Source: CAYYWP01 sp050176585 (GTDB lineage Bacteria; Desulfobacterota; Binatia; HRBIN30; CADEER01). From it: a DNA stretch of 64,000 nt. The notes under the pieces were generated by a model, which saw nothing but the letters and a program-made list of their open reading frames with translations, was not told the origin of the DNA and ran no database searches. Made by a program: the position numbers and the translations under genes. Of this stretch, positions 52,630-62,701 are shown one piece after another (the stretch's first letter is position 1; the number at the start of each line of letters is the position of its first letter). The DNA is taken from assembly GCA_050176585.1 (NCBI GenBank), contig JBFXHX010000011.1, positions 1 through 64,000 of the forward strand, written 5' to 3'.

Positions 52630-53784
52630 ATGGAGCTGAACGAAATCCTGGCCGAGGCGGTGCGCAATGAGGCGTCGGACGTCCTCCTGAAGGCGGGCGT
52701 GCCGCCGGCGTTCCGCGTCCGCGCGGATTTTCTGCCCCTCGAGGGGGCCGCCGCGCTCGACGGCGCGGCGGTCGAGCACATCGTCGACGGCGTGCTGGAC
52801 GATCAGCACCGCCAGCGGCTCGCGCGCGATCTCCAAGTCGATCTGGCGTACGCCCACCCGACGCTCGGCCGCTTCCGCGTGAACGTCTTCCGCCAGCGCG
52901 GTTTTCTCAGCCTGGTCATCCGCGTCATCCCGACCCGGATCCGCAGTGTGGCCGAGCTCAACCTGCCGCCGGTCGTCGAGCAGCTGGCCACCGAACGGCG
53001 CGGGCTCATCCTCGTCACCGGCACCACCGGCAGCGGAAAGAGCACGACGCTGGCGGCGATCGTCGACTACATCAACCGCACGCGCCAATCGCACGTGCTG
53101 ACGATCGAAGACCCGATCGAGTACGAGCACCACGACCGGTTGAGCTTCGTCAACCAACGCGAGATCGGCTCCGACGCCGTCGACTTTCCCTCCGCATTGA
53201 AATCCGCGTTGCGGCAGAACCCCGACGTCATCCTGGTCGGCGAGATGCGCGATCTCGAGACCATCGAGACGGCCATCCTCGCGGCGGAAACCGGCCACCT
53301 CGTCATGAGCACGCTGCACACGCTGGACGCCCAAGAGACGATCACTCGCATCATCTCCGCGTTTCCTGATCATCAGCGCGATCAGGCGCGGCTGATCCTG
53401 GCGAGCGTCATTCGGGGCGTGGTGAGCCAGCGCCTCATCCCGCGCGCCGACGGCCTCGGCATGGTGCCCGCGGTCGAGGTGCTGGTGGCCAGCGCGCGCG
53501 TGAAGGAGTACATCGCCGACAAGACCAAGACCCGCGACCTCCGCGACGTCATCGCCCAGGGGCACACGTCCTACGGCATGCAGACGTTCGACCAGTCCCT
53601 GATGGCCCTCTTTCGCAGCGAGCTCATCACCTACGACCAGGCGCTCGCGCACTGCTCCAACCCGAGCGATTTCGAGCTGAAGGTGCGCGGCATCGCCTCG
53701 GCCAGCGACGCGCGCTGGGACAACTTCGAGAAGCCGGCCGCCCACGCCGACGACCACATCGGCCTCGACATCGAACGCTTCTGA
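52630..53784 (+). CDS. pilT: PilT/PilU-type twitching motility ATPase
   Basis: The product is 384 residues behind CGAGGGAGG. N-terminal ELNEILAEAVRNEASDVLLKAG is the pilus-ATPase N-domain. Walker A GTTGSGKSTTLAAI lies near residue 131; TIEDPIEYEH is the Asp box; RQNPDVILVGEMRDLETI is Walker B; AETGHLVMSTLHTLDAQETI is the His box. The enzyme powers retraction of type IV pili or a pilus-like machine. No other pil gene is seen nearby. Confidence 0.9.
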   Translation: MELNEILAEAVRNEASDVLLKAGVPPAFRVRADFLPLEGAAALDGAAVEHIVDGVLDDQHRQRLARDLQVDLAYAHPTLGRFRVNVFRQRGFLSLVIRVIPTRIRSVAELNLPPVVEQLATERRGLILVTGTTGSGKSTTLAAIVDYINRTRQSHVLTIEDPIEYEHHDRLSFVNQREIGSDAVDFPSALKSALRQNPDVILVGEMRDLETIETAILAAETGHLVMSTLHTLDAQETITRIISAFPDHQRDQARLILASVIRGVVSQRLIPRADGLGMVPAVEVLVASARVKEYIADKTKTRDLRDVIAQGHTSYGMQTFDQSLMALFRSELITYDQALAHCSNPSDFELKVRGIASASDARWDNFEKPAAHADDHIGLDIERF

Positions 53785-53922
53785 GAACCACCGGGGGGTC
53801 GGCCGTACGCTGTTGCGCTGCTCGGAGCACTCCCGACGCGCTGCGACCACTCTGAGCGCCGGCAGCTCACTGGCCAACAGCCCGTCCGATCCCAACTTGC
53901 AACCCTTGCCCCCCGCGACCCC

Positions 53923-55203
53923 TTAACCCGCCGTTCCTTCGATGGGTTCTTCCGCGTCGATGCGCAGCCAGCACGCCGCGGCGAGCACGTAGCAGACGGC
54001 GATCGACATCAGCGACGGCGTCCAGCCGCCCCAGTGCTCCAACGTCCAGCCCACCACCATCGGGCTCAGCGCGCCGCCGAGATTGCCGAACGTGTTCATG
54101 ACGCCGCCGACGACGCCAGCGTGCCGGCCGCTGATGTCGAGGCAGGCGGCCCATGACGGGCTCACCCCGAAGGCGCCCAGGCCAGCGGCAGCGCCGAGGT
54201 ACAGCGCGGAGGCGGTGCTCGACTCCACCAGCGCCGCCGCGCAGATCGCCACCGCCGCCAGCGGCTGACCGACCAGGCCCGGTATGCGCCGCCCCGTGCG
54301 CATGCCGAAGCGGCGCGACAGGCGGTCGCTCGCCCAGCCGCCGAACAGCAGGCCGCCGGCGATGGTCAGCAGCGGCAACCCCGCGAGCCAGCCGACCTGC
54401 GCGAGGTCGAACCCGCGCGCCCGCAGGAGATACGTGGGCAGCCACGTGAGATAAAAGTACCAGCCGTAGATAGCGAACATGTGCGTCCCGCAAAGCGCCA
54501 TCAGGTTCGGCGAGCGCCACAACGCCGCCCACGGCACTTTGCCGTGGGGCTGCGGCGGGCCGCTGCCGATCACGCGGAGCTCCGCCGCGTTCACGCTCTG
54601 GTGCTCCTGGGGGTCGTCGCGGAACCACCAGTACCAGGCCACGGCCCATATCAGTCCGATGACGCCGAACACCATGAACGTGTGGCGCCAGTGCATCCAC
54701 TGCAGCATGGCGACGACCAGCGGCTGGGTCACCGCGCCGCCCAAACCGCCCGCCATGAACGTGAGTCCGAAAGCGCGCCCGCGCTCGCTTAGGGGCAGCC
54801 AGCGCCCGAACGCGCGCGTCACGCTCGGAAATACCCCCGCTTCGCCCATGCCGAACAGCAAGCGGATCACCAGCAGCGAGGCAAAGCCCGCGGCCAATCC
54901 GGTGGCGGCGGTCATCAACGACCACCAGACCACGATGCGGGCCAGCATGATGCGGGCGCCGAAGCGGTCCGCCAACCAGCCGCTCGGCACTTCGAATAAC
55001 GCATAGGCGAGCGTGAAGGCGCTGAAGACATAGCCCATTTGCGCGTCGCTGATGCCGAGCTCGGCTCGCATCGCCGGCGCCGCCATCGAGATGCAGATGC
55101 GATCGATGTACGCGATCGCCGTGACCAGCAGCGCAAACACGATCACGCGCTGGCGCGCGCGCGACGGCTCGCCACCGGCCGGGGAAAGGGCGGCAACGGA
55201 CAT
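53923..55203 (-). CDS. Major facilitator superfamily transporter (anion/organic-acid type)
   Basis: The product is 426 residues with twelve predicted membrane helices. AYIDRICISMAAPAMRAELG at helix 1, YALFEVPSGWLADRFGAR in loop 2-3 (the G-x-x-x-D-R-x-G-x-R signature), RLLFGMGEAGVFPSVTRAFGRWLP and GLTFMAGGLGGAVTQP in helices 4-5 are the anion:cation symporter (ACS) pattern of D-galactonate, tartrate and phthalate carriers. A MFS transporter of that type is the safe call; the substrate is unknown. It converges with pilT and is divergent from alaS. Confidence 0.88.
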   Translation of the reverse strand: MSVAALSPAGGEPSRARQRVIVFALLVTAIAYIDRICISMAAPAMRAELGISDAQMGYVFSAFTLAYALFEVPSGWLADRFGARIMLARIVVWWSLMTAATGLAAGFASLLVIRLLFGMGEAGVFPSVTRAFGRWLPLSERGRAFGLTFMAGGLGGAVTQPLVVAMLQWMHWRHTFMVFGVIGLIWAVAWYWWFRDDPQEHQSVNAAELRVIGSGPPQPHGKVPWAALWRSPNLMALCGTHMFAIYGWYFYLTWLPTYLLRARGFDLAQVGWLAGLPLLTIAGGLLFGGWASDRLSRRFGMRTGRRIPGLVGQPLAAVAICAAALVESSTASALYLGAAAGLGAFGVSPSWAACLDISGRHAGVVGGVMNTFGNLGGALSPMVVGWTLEHWGGWTPSLMSIAVCYVLAAACWLRIDAEEPIEGTAG

Positions 55204-55418
55204 CCGCCGGCTCTACGCAAGGGCGGAAGTGCTTGCAACACCTCGCGCGCTGCGGGCGCGTTGGCGATGTTCAATGATTGAATGCGCAAGGAGCGCAAGA
55301 CGCTTCGGCATGAACCGCCTTCGCGTCTTCGCGTTCAACGGTCGGGGCGGGGTTGCGGTGCGCCGATGGGAACCCCTGCCTATTGAACGCCTGAAACCCA
55401 TCTTTTAAGCCTGAACCG

Positions 55419-58049
55419 ATGATGAGCGGCGCAGACATTCGGAGCAGCTTTCTCGAATTCTTTCGGGCCCGCGGGCACGAAGTCGTGCGGAGCTCCTCGC
55501 TGGTGCCCACCAACGACCCGACGCTGCTCTTCACCAACGCCGGCATGGTGCAGTTTAAGAACGTGTTCCTCGGCCAGGAGACGCGCGCCAACGCGCGCGC
55601 CGCGAGCGCGCAGAAGTGCCTCCGGCTCAGCGGGAAGCACAACGATCTCGAAGAGGTGGGGCGCGACGGCTACCACCACACGTTCTTCGAGATGCTCGGC
55701 AACTGGTCGTTCGGCGAATACTACAAGCGCGAGGCGATCCGCTGGGCCTGGGAGCTGCTCACCGAGGTCTGGAAACTGCCCAAGGCGCGGCTGTGGGCGA
55801 CCGTGTATCGCACCGACGACGACGCGGATGCGCTCTGGCGCAGCGAAACCGACATCAATCCCGAGCAGATCCTCCGCTTCGATGAGAAGGACAACTTCTG
55901 GGAGATGGGCGAAACCGGGCCTTGCGGACCGTGCTCGGAGATCCACATCGATCGCGGTCCGGACGCCTGCGACAAGCGCGCCGTGCCCGGTCACGTCTGC
56001 GCCGTGAACGCCGGCTGTGCGCGGTATCTCGAGCTGTGGAACCTGGTGTTCATCCAGTACGATCGCCAGCCCGACGGGTCCTTGGTTGACCTGCGGGCCA
56101 AGCACGTCGACACGGGCATGGGCCTCGAGCGCGTTGCCGCCGTGCTGCAGGGCGTGCAGTCGAACTACGACACCGATCTCTTCCGCCGGCTGATCGCCTT
56201 CGTCGAGCAGCACTCGGGGCGCCGCTACGGCGCCGATGAAGACACGGATCTGGCGATGCGCGTGATCGCCGACCACAGCCGCGCGCTCAATTTCATGATC
56301 GCGGACGGCGTCGTGCCGAGCAACGACGGCCGCGGCTACGTGCTGCGCCGCATTCTCCGCCGCGCGGCGCGCCACGCGCGCGTGCTCGGCTTCGACCGCC
56401 CGTTCCTGTGGAAGATGTCCGAGCCGGTGCTCGCGGTCATGGGCGAGGCGTATCCCGAGCTCGCCGAGCGGCGCGGCTACATCGAAGGGGTCGTGCGCGG
56501 CGAAGAGGAGCGCTTCGCGGAAACGCTCGACCGCGGTCTCGCGCTGCTCGCGCAGGAGCGGGAAGAGCTGCAGCGCAGCGGACAGGATACGCTGGCCGGC
56601 GACATCGCCTTCAAGCTGTACGATACATACGGATTTCCCGTCGACATGACGGCGGACATCCTGCGCGACCATGGATTGGGCCTCGACCAGGAGGGCTTCG
56701 CGGCTGCGATGGCCGCCCAGCGCCGGCGCGCGCGCGAAGCGCGCAAAGCGGCGGGTGACGGCATCATCGTCGGCAGCCGCGAGTCGTCGCGCTTCACCGG
56801 CGACGGCATCTACGAGATCGAAGCGCCGATCACGGCGCTGCTGATCGACGGCGAAGAGCGCGACGAGGTGCGCAGCGGCGACACGGTGCACGTCGTCACG
56901 GCCGAAACCCCCTTCTACGGCGAATCCGGCGGTCAAGTGGGAGATCGCGGCGTGATCGAAACCGACGACGGTGCGCTGATCGAGGTGACGGACACCACCA
57001 GGCCGCGCTCGGACCTGACCGTCCACATTGGCACGGTCGTGCGCGGCGCGTTGCGCACGGGGCAGACGGCGCGGCTCACCGTCGACCGCGAGCGCCGCGA
57101 GGCCACGCGCCTCAACCACTCCGTCACCCACATCCTCCACGCGGTGCTGCGCCGCACGCTCGGCTCACACGTGCGCCAGGCCGGCTCCCTGGTCACGCCG
57201 GAGCGGATGCGCTTCGATTTCAGCCAGCCGGCTGCCATCGACGATAACACGCTCACCCGCATCGAGGACGAGGTCAACGCGCACATACGCGAGAACGCCG
57301 AGGTGTACACCGAGGAGATGGCGTACACGGACGCCCTCAAGGCCGGTGCACTGGCTTTCTTTGGCGACAAGTACGGCGATCGCGTCCGCGTGGTCCGCAT
57401 GGGCGAGTTCTCCACCGAGCTCTGCGGCGGCACGCATGTCCGTCGCACGGGCGACATCGGCCTGTTCAAGCTGCGCGGCGAGAGCGGCGTTGCCGCCGGT
57501 ACGCGGCGCATCGAGGCGATCACCGGCGTCGGCGCGCTCGAGGCGGTGCGCGCCTCGGAGCAGTCGCTGCGCCGGCTCGGACACCTGCTGCGCGGCAGCG
57601 AGGACGCGCTCGCCGAGCGGGTCGAGCGCCTGCTCGCGCAGCAACGGCAGCTGGAGCGGCAACTCCAACAGCTGCAGCGCCAGATGGCGGGAAACCAGAG
57701 CGGCGATCTCGTGGCGCGCGCGCAGACCGTGAACGGCAAGCGCGTGATCGCCAGCGCGGTGGACGACGCCGACCCCAAGCGGCTGCTCGAGCTCGCCGAC
57801 CAGCTTCGCGAGCGGCTCGGGTCGGGCGTGGTCGTGCTGGCGAGCGAACAGGACGGCCAGGTGCGGCTCCTCGCCGCGGTCACCAAGGACCTCGCCGGTC
57901 AGGTGCATGCCGGCAAGCTGATCGGCCAGATCGCGCCCATCGTCGGCGGCAAAGGCGGGGGCCGCCCGGAGCTGGCGCAGGCGGGCGGCTCTGATCCGTC
58001 CAAGATCGGCGACGCGCTGGCGCGCGCCGTGGAGCTAGTGGGGCAGTGA
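55419..58049 (+). CDS. alaS: Alanine-tRNA ligase
   Basis: The product is 876 residues, the normal length. Catalytic domain: SGADIRSSFLEFFRARGHEVVRSSSLVPTNDPTLLFTNAGMVQFK (spanning two motifs), RLSGKHNDLEEVGRDGYHHTFFEMLGNWSFGEYYKREAI in motif 1-2, MGLERVAAVLQ in motif 3. Editing domain: RLNHSVTHILHAVLRRTLG and STELCGGTHVRRTGD (zinc Cys/His site). C-terminal glycine-rich region GGKGGGRPELAQAGGSDPSK is typical of AlaRS. ATGATG at the start allows 55419 or 55422. The stop overlaps the phoH gene. Confidence 0.97.
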   Translation: MMSGADIRSSFLEFFRARGHEVVRSSSLVPTNDPTLLFTNAGMVQFKNVFLGQETRANARAASAQKCLRLSGKHNDLEEVGRDGYHHTFFEMLGNWSFGEYYKREAIRWAWELLTEVWKLPKARLWATVYRTDDDADALWRSETDINPEQILRFDEKDNFWEMGETGPCGPCSEIHIDRGPDACDKRAVPGHVCAVNAGCARYLELWNLVFIQYDRQPDGSLVDLRAKHVDTGMGLERVAAVLQGVQSNYDTDLFRRLIAFVEQHSGRRYGADEDTDLAMRVIADHSRALNFMIADGVVPSNDGRGYVLRRILRRAARHARVLGFDRPFLWKMSEPVLAVMGEAYPELAERRGYIEGVVRGEEERFAETLDRGLALLAQEREELQRSGQDTLAGDIAFKLYDTYGFPVDMTADILRDHGLGLDQEGFAAAMAAQRRRAREARKAAGDGIIVGSRESSRFTGDGIYEIEAPITALLIDGEERDEVRSGDTVHVVTAETPFYGESGGQVGDRGVIETDDGALIEVTDTTRPRSDLTVHIGTVVRGALRTGQTARLTVDRERREATRLNHSVTHILHAVLRRTLGSHVRQAGSLVTPERMRFDFSQPAAIDDNTLTRIEDEVNAHIRENAEVYTEEMAYTDALKAGALAFFGDKYGDRVRVVRMGEFSTELCGGTHVRRTGDIGLFKLRGESGVAAGTRRIEAITGVGALEAVRASEQSLRRLGHLLRGSEDALAERVERLLAQQRQLERQLQQLQRQMAGNQSGDLVARAQTVNGKRVIASAVDDADPKRLLELADQLRERLGSGVVVLASEQDGQVRLLAAVTKDLAGQVHAGKLIGQIAPIVGGKGGGRPELAQAGGSDPSKIGDALARAVELVGQ

Positions 58050-59038
58050 GCGGCACGTCCGAGGCAGCCGTCGAGGGCAGCGTCGAAGTCCAGTTCGACG
58101 ACCACCACCGCTTTCACGAGCTCCTCGGACACCACGACGAGCACGTCAAGACGGTCGAGCGCGCCCTGAGCGTGCGCATCGGGCTCGGCGACCGCACACT
58201 GATCATCACCGGCGACGCGATCGAGCGCGAGCTCGCGGCGCGCGTGCTGAAGGAACTCTACGGCCTGCTCGAGCACGAGTATCCGATCTACGCGAGCGAC
58301 GTCGATTACGCCGTCCGCATCCTCAGCCGCGACCGCAACGCCAAGCTGAAGGACATCTTCCTCGACGCCATCTACATCACCGCACACAAGCGCGTGGTGA
58401 CGCCGAAGAGCGTCGCGCAGAAGGCGTACATCGAGGCCATCCGCGCCGACGACATCGTGTTCGGCATCGGCCCGGCCGGCACCGGCAAGACCTACCTCGC
58501 GATGGCCATGGCGGTGGCCGCTCTGGTGCGCGAGAGCTTCGCGCGCATGATCCTCACGCGCCCCGCCGTCGAAGCGGGCGAGAAGCTCGGGTTTCTCCCC
58601 GGCGACTTGGCCGAGAAGGTAAACCCGTACCTGCGGCCCCTCTACGACGCGCTGCACGACATGGTGGATTTCGATCGCGCACAGCGCATGCTCGAAAAGG
58701 GCGCCATCGAGGTCGCCCCGCTGGCCTTCATGCGCGGCCGCACGTTGAACGATTCCTTCGTGATCCTCGACGAAGCGCAGAACACCACGCCCGAGCAGAT
58801 GAAGATGTTCCTCACGCGCCTGGGCTACGGCTCCAAGGCCGTGATCACTGGAGATGTCACGCAGATCGACCTGCCGTCCGGCAAGCCGTCGGGACTCAAG
58901 CACGCGATGCAGATTCTGCAGTCGATCGAGGGCATCCGCTTCTGCCACTTCAGCGAACGCGACGTGGTGCGCCATCGCCTCGTGCGCGACATCATCAGCG
59001 CGTACGATCGAGCGGAGGGCGGCGAGACGCCGACATGA
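58046..59038 (+). CDS. ybeZ: PhoH-family ATPase (YbeZ)
   Basis: The product is 330 residues, starting with GTG in a GTGA overlap with alaS. GPAGTGKTYLAMAMAVAALV is the P-loop near residue 143, FVILDEAQNTTPEQMKMFLTRLG the Walker B region, and VITGDVTQIDLPSGKPSGLKHAM the sensor/third motif. The N-terminal 120 residues carry the KH-like YbeZ domain. It partners with YbeY in rRNA/ribosome maturation; the ybeY gene follows directly. Confidence 0.93.
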   Translation: MSGTSEAAVEGSVEVQFDDHHRFHELLGHHDEHVKTVERALSVRIGLGDRTLIITGDAIERELAARVLKELYGLLEHEYPIYASDVDYAVRILSRDRNAKLKDIFLDAIYITAHKRVVTPKSVAQKAYIEAIRADDIVFGIGPAGTGKTYLAMAMAVAALVRESFARMILTRPAVEAGEKLGFLPGDLAEKVNPYLRPLYDALHDMVDFDRAQRMLEKGAIEVAPLAFMRGRTLNDSFVILDEAQNTTPEQMKMFLTRLGYGSKAVITGDVTQIDLPSGKPSGLKHAMQILQSIEGIRFCHFSERDVVRHRLVRDIISAYDRAEGGETPT

Positions 59039-59487
59039 CCGCCGGCCCCAGGGTGGCGGTTGCCGCGCGACGGCGGCTTCCGGGCGTGCGCGCCGCCGAC
59101 GTGCGCCGCGACGCCGCGCGCGTGCTCGCGCTGCTCGGTGCGAGCGGCGAGCTGAGCGTCGCACTGGTGGGCGATGCGGAGTGCCACCGCCTGAACGCCG
59201 CCTATCGCGGCGTGGACCGCCCGACCGACGTGCTCGCCTTCGCGTTGCGCGAGGGCGCCGCGCCGGGGGTGCACGAGGACGTGCTCGGCGACGTCGTCAT
59301 CTCGATCGACACCGCAGCCCGCCAAGCCGCGGCGCGCGACATCTCGGTCGCCGACGAGGTCCGCATGCTGCTCGTACACGGCATCCTGCACCTGCTCGGC
59401 TATGACCACGAACGTTCGCCGGCCGAGGCGCGGCGCATGTTCGCGAAGCAGCGCAATGTGCTGCGGAAGCTGCACGATCCAGCGTAA
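59035..59487 (+). CDS. ybeY: Endoribonuclease YbeY
   Basis: The product is 150 residues with an ATGA overlap with ybeZ. MLLVHGILHLLGYDHERSPAEARRMF contains the zinc motif HGxLHLxGYDHE. NAAYRGVDRPTDVLAFALRE is the conserved central segment. It is the 16S rRNA 3'-end maturation and quality-control nuclease. The neighbours are the functional partner ybeZ and prfB. Confidence 0.95.
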   Translation: MTAGPRVAVAARRRLPGVRAADVRRDAARVLALLGASGELSVALVGDAECHRLNAAYRGVDRPTDVLAFALREGAAPGVHEDVLGDVVISIDTAARQAAARDISVADEVRMLLVHGILHLLGYDHERSPAEARRMFAKQRNVLRKLHDPA

Positions 59488-59636
59488 CGCCAGCGGCTAA
59501 AGGGGTACGGGCCAGCGTGTCAGGGCTCCGAAGTTCTCACCCTCACCCCCTTAAACCCCCTACCCCGTACCGCTTCCCCCCTGTCAGGCAGCGGCACCGT
59601 CGACCTGCCATCGCAAAGCCGCTACAGTCCGCCGGC

Positions 59637-60753
59637 ATGGCCGTCGAACTCAATGGACTGAGAGAGCGCTACGCCACGCTGCACGAGCGGGTGGACGCGT
59701 TCGGGAGGTATCTTTGACCTCCCGGGTCGAGAGGCGCGGATCGAAGAGCTCGACGCGGTCGCGGCGGTGCCGGACTTCTGGAACCAGGGAGAAACGGCCC
59801 AAGCGGTCCTCCGCGAGCGCGCGCAGCTGAACGCGCCGCTCGCGAACTGGCGCAAGCAGCGCGCCGCCCTCGAAGAGGCGGAGTTCTATCTCGAGCTCGC
59901 CGCCGAAGGTGATGCGGACTCCGCCGCTGAAGCGGAGAAGACGCTAGCTGCGATCGAGGACGCGCTGCACCACATGGACCTCGAGCGGCTGCTCGGCGGC
60001 GAGCACGACGCGGGCGGCGCGATCATCACCCTGCAGGCCGGAGCCGGCGGCACCGAGGCCCAGGACTGGGCCGAGATGCTGCTGCGCCAATACCTGCGCT
60101 GGTGCGAACGGCGCGGCTACAAGACGGAGATCGTCGACTATCAACCGGGCGAGGGCGCCGGCGTCAAGAGCGCGTCGGTCACGGTTGATGGGCCGTACGC
60201 GTACGGTTACTTGAAGAGCGAGGTCGGCGTGCACCGCCTGGTGCGCATCTCGCCATTCGACGCCAACGCGCGGCGCCACACCTCGTTCGCCTCGGTGTTC
60301 GTGTTCCCGGAGATCGACGACGACGTCGAAGTCGAGATCGACGAGAAGGACCTGCGCATCGATACGTATCGCTCCAGCGGCGCGGGCGGCCAGCACGTGA
60401 ACAAGACCGACTCTGCGGTCCGCATCACCCACCTGCCGACCGGCATCGTCGTCGCCTGTCAGAACGAGCGCTCGCAACACAAGAACAAGGCGATGGCGTT
60501 CAAAATTCTCCGCGCGCGCCTGTACGAGCTCGAGCTGCAGAAGCAACGCGAGCAGATCGACGCACTGCACAAGACCAAGAAGGACATCGCCTTCGGCAGC
60601 CAGATCCGCTCGTACGTGCTCCATCCGTATCGCCTGGTGAAGGACCACCGGACGGGCAAGGAGATCGGCAACGCCGACGCCGTGCTCGACGGCGACCTCG
60701 ACCCATTCATCGAGGAATACCTCCAGCAAACCGCCGGCTCCGGCGCGGCCTGA
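59637..60753 (+). CDS. prfB: Peptide chain release factor 2, with programmed +1 frameshift
   Basis: The N-terminal frame begins at ATG 59637 (MAVELNGLRERYATL) and stops at TGA 59715-59717 after 26 codons. The text TTC-GGG-AGG-TAT-CTT-TGA-C reproduces the known prfB shift site: an internal Shine-Dalgarno-like AGG, CTT as slippery codon, and UGA followed by C. After +1 slippage reading continues GAC-CTC-CCG to a stop at 60753, giving 371 residues. RF2 landmarks: ISPFDANARRH holds the SPF tripeptide that reads UGA, and SSGAGGQHVNKTDSAV is the GGQ loop near residue 250. Rising RF2 terminates at the UGA and lowers its own synthesis, so this is autoregulation. Frame-based callers will miss the first 26 codons. 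Confidence 0.97.
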
Positions 60754-60817
60754 TCGCCCGGGGGCGCATTTTCGCCCGACTTTCGCCCCGCCCGGGCCCG
60801 TGGTATGGCCCCGCGCC

Positions 60818-62701
60818 ATGCGGGATGTGCTGCACGGTTATCTGCTCGAGCGCCCCTCGGGCGCGAGTCCGCGCGAGCTGCTGGACCTGATCTTCACCAG
60901 CCCGCGCACGGACCTCGAGTTCGGGCCACGGTTCCTGCAGACGCTGCTCGGCGCCGATCCGCGCTTCGCCTTCGCCCCCGATACCGGGCGCTGGATCGCC
61001 ACCGCGCACGCCGCCTTGGCGCAGCCGCTGGAAGACGTGACCTTCGTCGTCGTCGATCTCGAGACCACCGGCGGCATGCCGGCACGCGGCCACGCCATCA
61101 TCGAGATCGGCGCCATCAAGCTGCGCAATGGCGAGGTCGTCGCGCGCTTCGAAACCTTGGTGCACCCGGGCCGCCGGCTGCCGCCCTTCATCACGGCGCT
61201 GACCGGCATCGCCGAGCACATGCTCGCCCAGGCGCCGCACATCGATGCGGTGCTGCCGGGTTTCATCGAGTTCACCGCCGGCGCCGTGCTCGTAGCGCAC
61301 AACGCTGCGTTCGATTTCTCTTTCCTCGATGCCGCGCGCCGGCCGCTCCGGGGCGACGCCTTCGAGCAGCCGCAGCTCTGCACGCTCCGACTGGCGCGCC
61401 GCCTGCTTCCGCAATTGCCCCGGCGCTCGCTGGATGCCCTGGCCGGGCACTTCGGCATCCCGCTCGTGGACCGGCACCGGGCGTTCGGCGATGCGCGCAT
61501 TACCGTCGAGGTGCTGTTTCACCTGCTCGAGCTGGCCCGCCGGCGCGGGGTGTTGCGCCTCGGCGAGCTGCTGGACTTCCAGCACCGCGCCAGCGACGGC
61601 CGGCGCTTCCTCTGCCGGCTGCCACGCCAGCGCGTGGCCGCGCTCCCCGACACACCCGGGATCTACCGTTTGCTCGGCGAGGACGGACGACTCTTGTACG
61701 TCGGCAAGGCGAAGAATCTGCGCCGGCGGGTCTCCACCTACATCACCAACGCCACCGCGCACCGCGGCAAGGTGCTCGATCTGATCCGCCACGCCTGCGA
61801 CGTGCAAGTCGAGCTCGCCGGCTCCGAGCTGGAAGCCGCGCTGCGCGAAAGCGAAGTGATTCGCCACGAGCGGCCGCCTTACAACCGCCTCGGCAAGCAC
61901 CTCCCACAGATCGCCTTCCTCAAGCTCACCACGTCGGATCCATTTCCGCGCCTCGCCGTCGTGAGCCGCATGACGACCCGCGCCGGCCGTTACTTCGGTC
62001 CGTTCCGCAGTCGCGCCTCGGCCCTTCAGGCGCAGTCGCTGATCGCGCGGCTCTTTCACCTGCGCACGTGCGCGCCGCGCCTGCGCCCGGGCCCGGAGCA
62101 GACGCCGTGCCTGCTCGGTCAGACGAACGCGTGCAGCGCACCCTGCGCCGCCCGGGTCGATCCCGATGCGTACGGCGCGCAAGTGGCGGCCGCGGTCGCC
62201 TTCTTCGACGGCGAGATCGGTGCTGCCGAGCGCGAGCTGGCGCGCCGCCGCCAGGCGCATAGCGAAGCGCTCCGCTTCGAGGCCGCCGCGCGCGCGCAGC
62301 GCGACCTCGAGCTCGTACGCCGCATGCGCCGCCGGCAGCGCACCCTGAGCTGGATCGTCGCGCAGCAGCATTTCGCCGTCATGCAAGCCGCGGCGGACGG
62401 CTGCCGTGTCCTGCTCTACGGCGTGACCCACGGCCGCCTGGCCGCGCGCGCCGCGGCCGCCGACGCAGCCGGGCTCGCCGCGTTCGCGGCCGCCTTGCAG
62501 GCCGCGCTGTGCAACCCGCGCCCGCGCCCGCTGGCACCGGAAGACGTAGACGGCACGATCATTCTGGCCGCATGGCTGCGCGAGCGAAACGAGAGCGACG
62601 GCTATCTGTTTCCGGTGGCGGAAGGTGAACCGATCAGCGCGCACCTCGCGGATTGGACCGCGGCCCTGCACGCCCTCCTGAACCGCGCCGCAGTTGAGTG
62701 A
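60818..62701 (+). CDS. DnaQ-type exonuclease fused to a UvrC-like GIY-YIG domain
   Basis: The product is 627 residues from ATG 60818; GTG 60800 adds six. Residues about 70-235 are a 3'-5' exonuclease: VVDLETTGGMPARG (Exo I), LVAHNAAFDFSFLDAA (Exo II) and HRAFGDARITVEV (Exo III, DEDDh). Residues about 275-370 are the UvrC/Cho GIY-YIG domain: PGIYRLLGEDGRLLYVGKAKNLRRRVSTYI. The rest (GRYFGPFRSRASALQAQ, TNACSAPCAARVD) is the UvrC-like Cys segment, but the UvrC endonuclease-V domain and HhH are missing. This matches the DEDD-exonuclease/UvrC-like fusions known in other bacteria. It may repair DNA adducts independent of UvrB. Confidence 0.88.
   Translation: MRDVLHGYLLERPSGASPRELLDLIFTSPRTDLEFGPRFLQTLLGADPRFAFAPDTGRWIATAHAALAQPLEDVTFVVVDLETTGGMPARGHAIIEIGAIKLRNGEVVARFETLVHPGRRLPPFITALTGIAEHMLAQAPHIDAVLPGFIEFTAGAVLVAHNAAFDFSFLDAARRPLRGDAFEQPQLCTLRLARRLLPQLPRRSLDALAGHFGIPLVDRHRAFGDARITVEVLFHLLELARRRGVLRLGELLDFQHRASDGRRFLCRLPRQRVAALPDTPGIYRLLGEDGRLLYVGKAKNLRRRVSTYITNATAHRGKVLDLIRHACDVQVELAGSELEAALRESEVIRHERPPYNRLGKHLPQIAFLKLTTSDPFPRLAVVSRMTTRAGRYFGPFRSRASALQAQSLIARLFHLRTCAPRLRPGPEQTPCLLGQTNACSAPCAARVDPDAYGAQVAAAVAFFDGEIGAAERELARRRQAHSEALRFEAAARAQRDLELVRRMRRRQRTLSWIVAQQHFAVMQAAADGCRVLLYGVTHGRLAARAAAADAAGLAAFAAALQAALCNPRPRPLAPEDVDGTIILAAWLRERNESDGYLFPVAEGEPISAHLADWTAALHALLNRAAVE

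Noticed and set aside
59504..59571. GGTACGG...CCGTACC as a terminator before prfB
   Set aside because: The arms are 54 bases apart and only 7 bp long, with no stable continuation of pairing; probably chance.
59637..59717. The early TGA in prfB as a pseudogene mark
   Set aside because: The surrounding bases match the classical programmed frameshift site and the remaining frame is intact.
60707..62671. A 654-codon open frame antisense to the exonuclease fusion
   Set aside because: No conserved motif; the plus strand has exonuclease and GIY-YIG signatures throughout.
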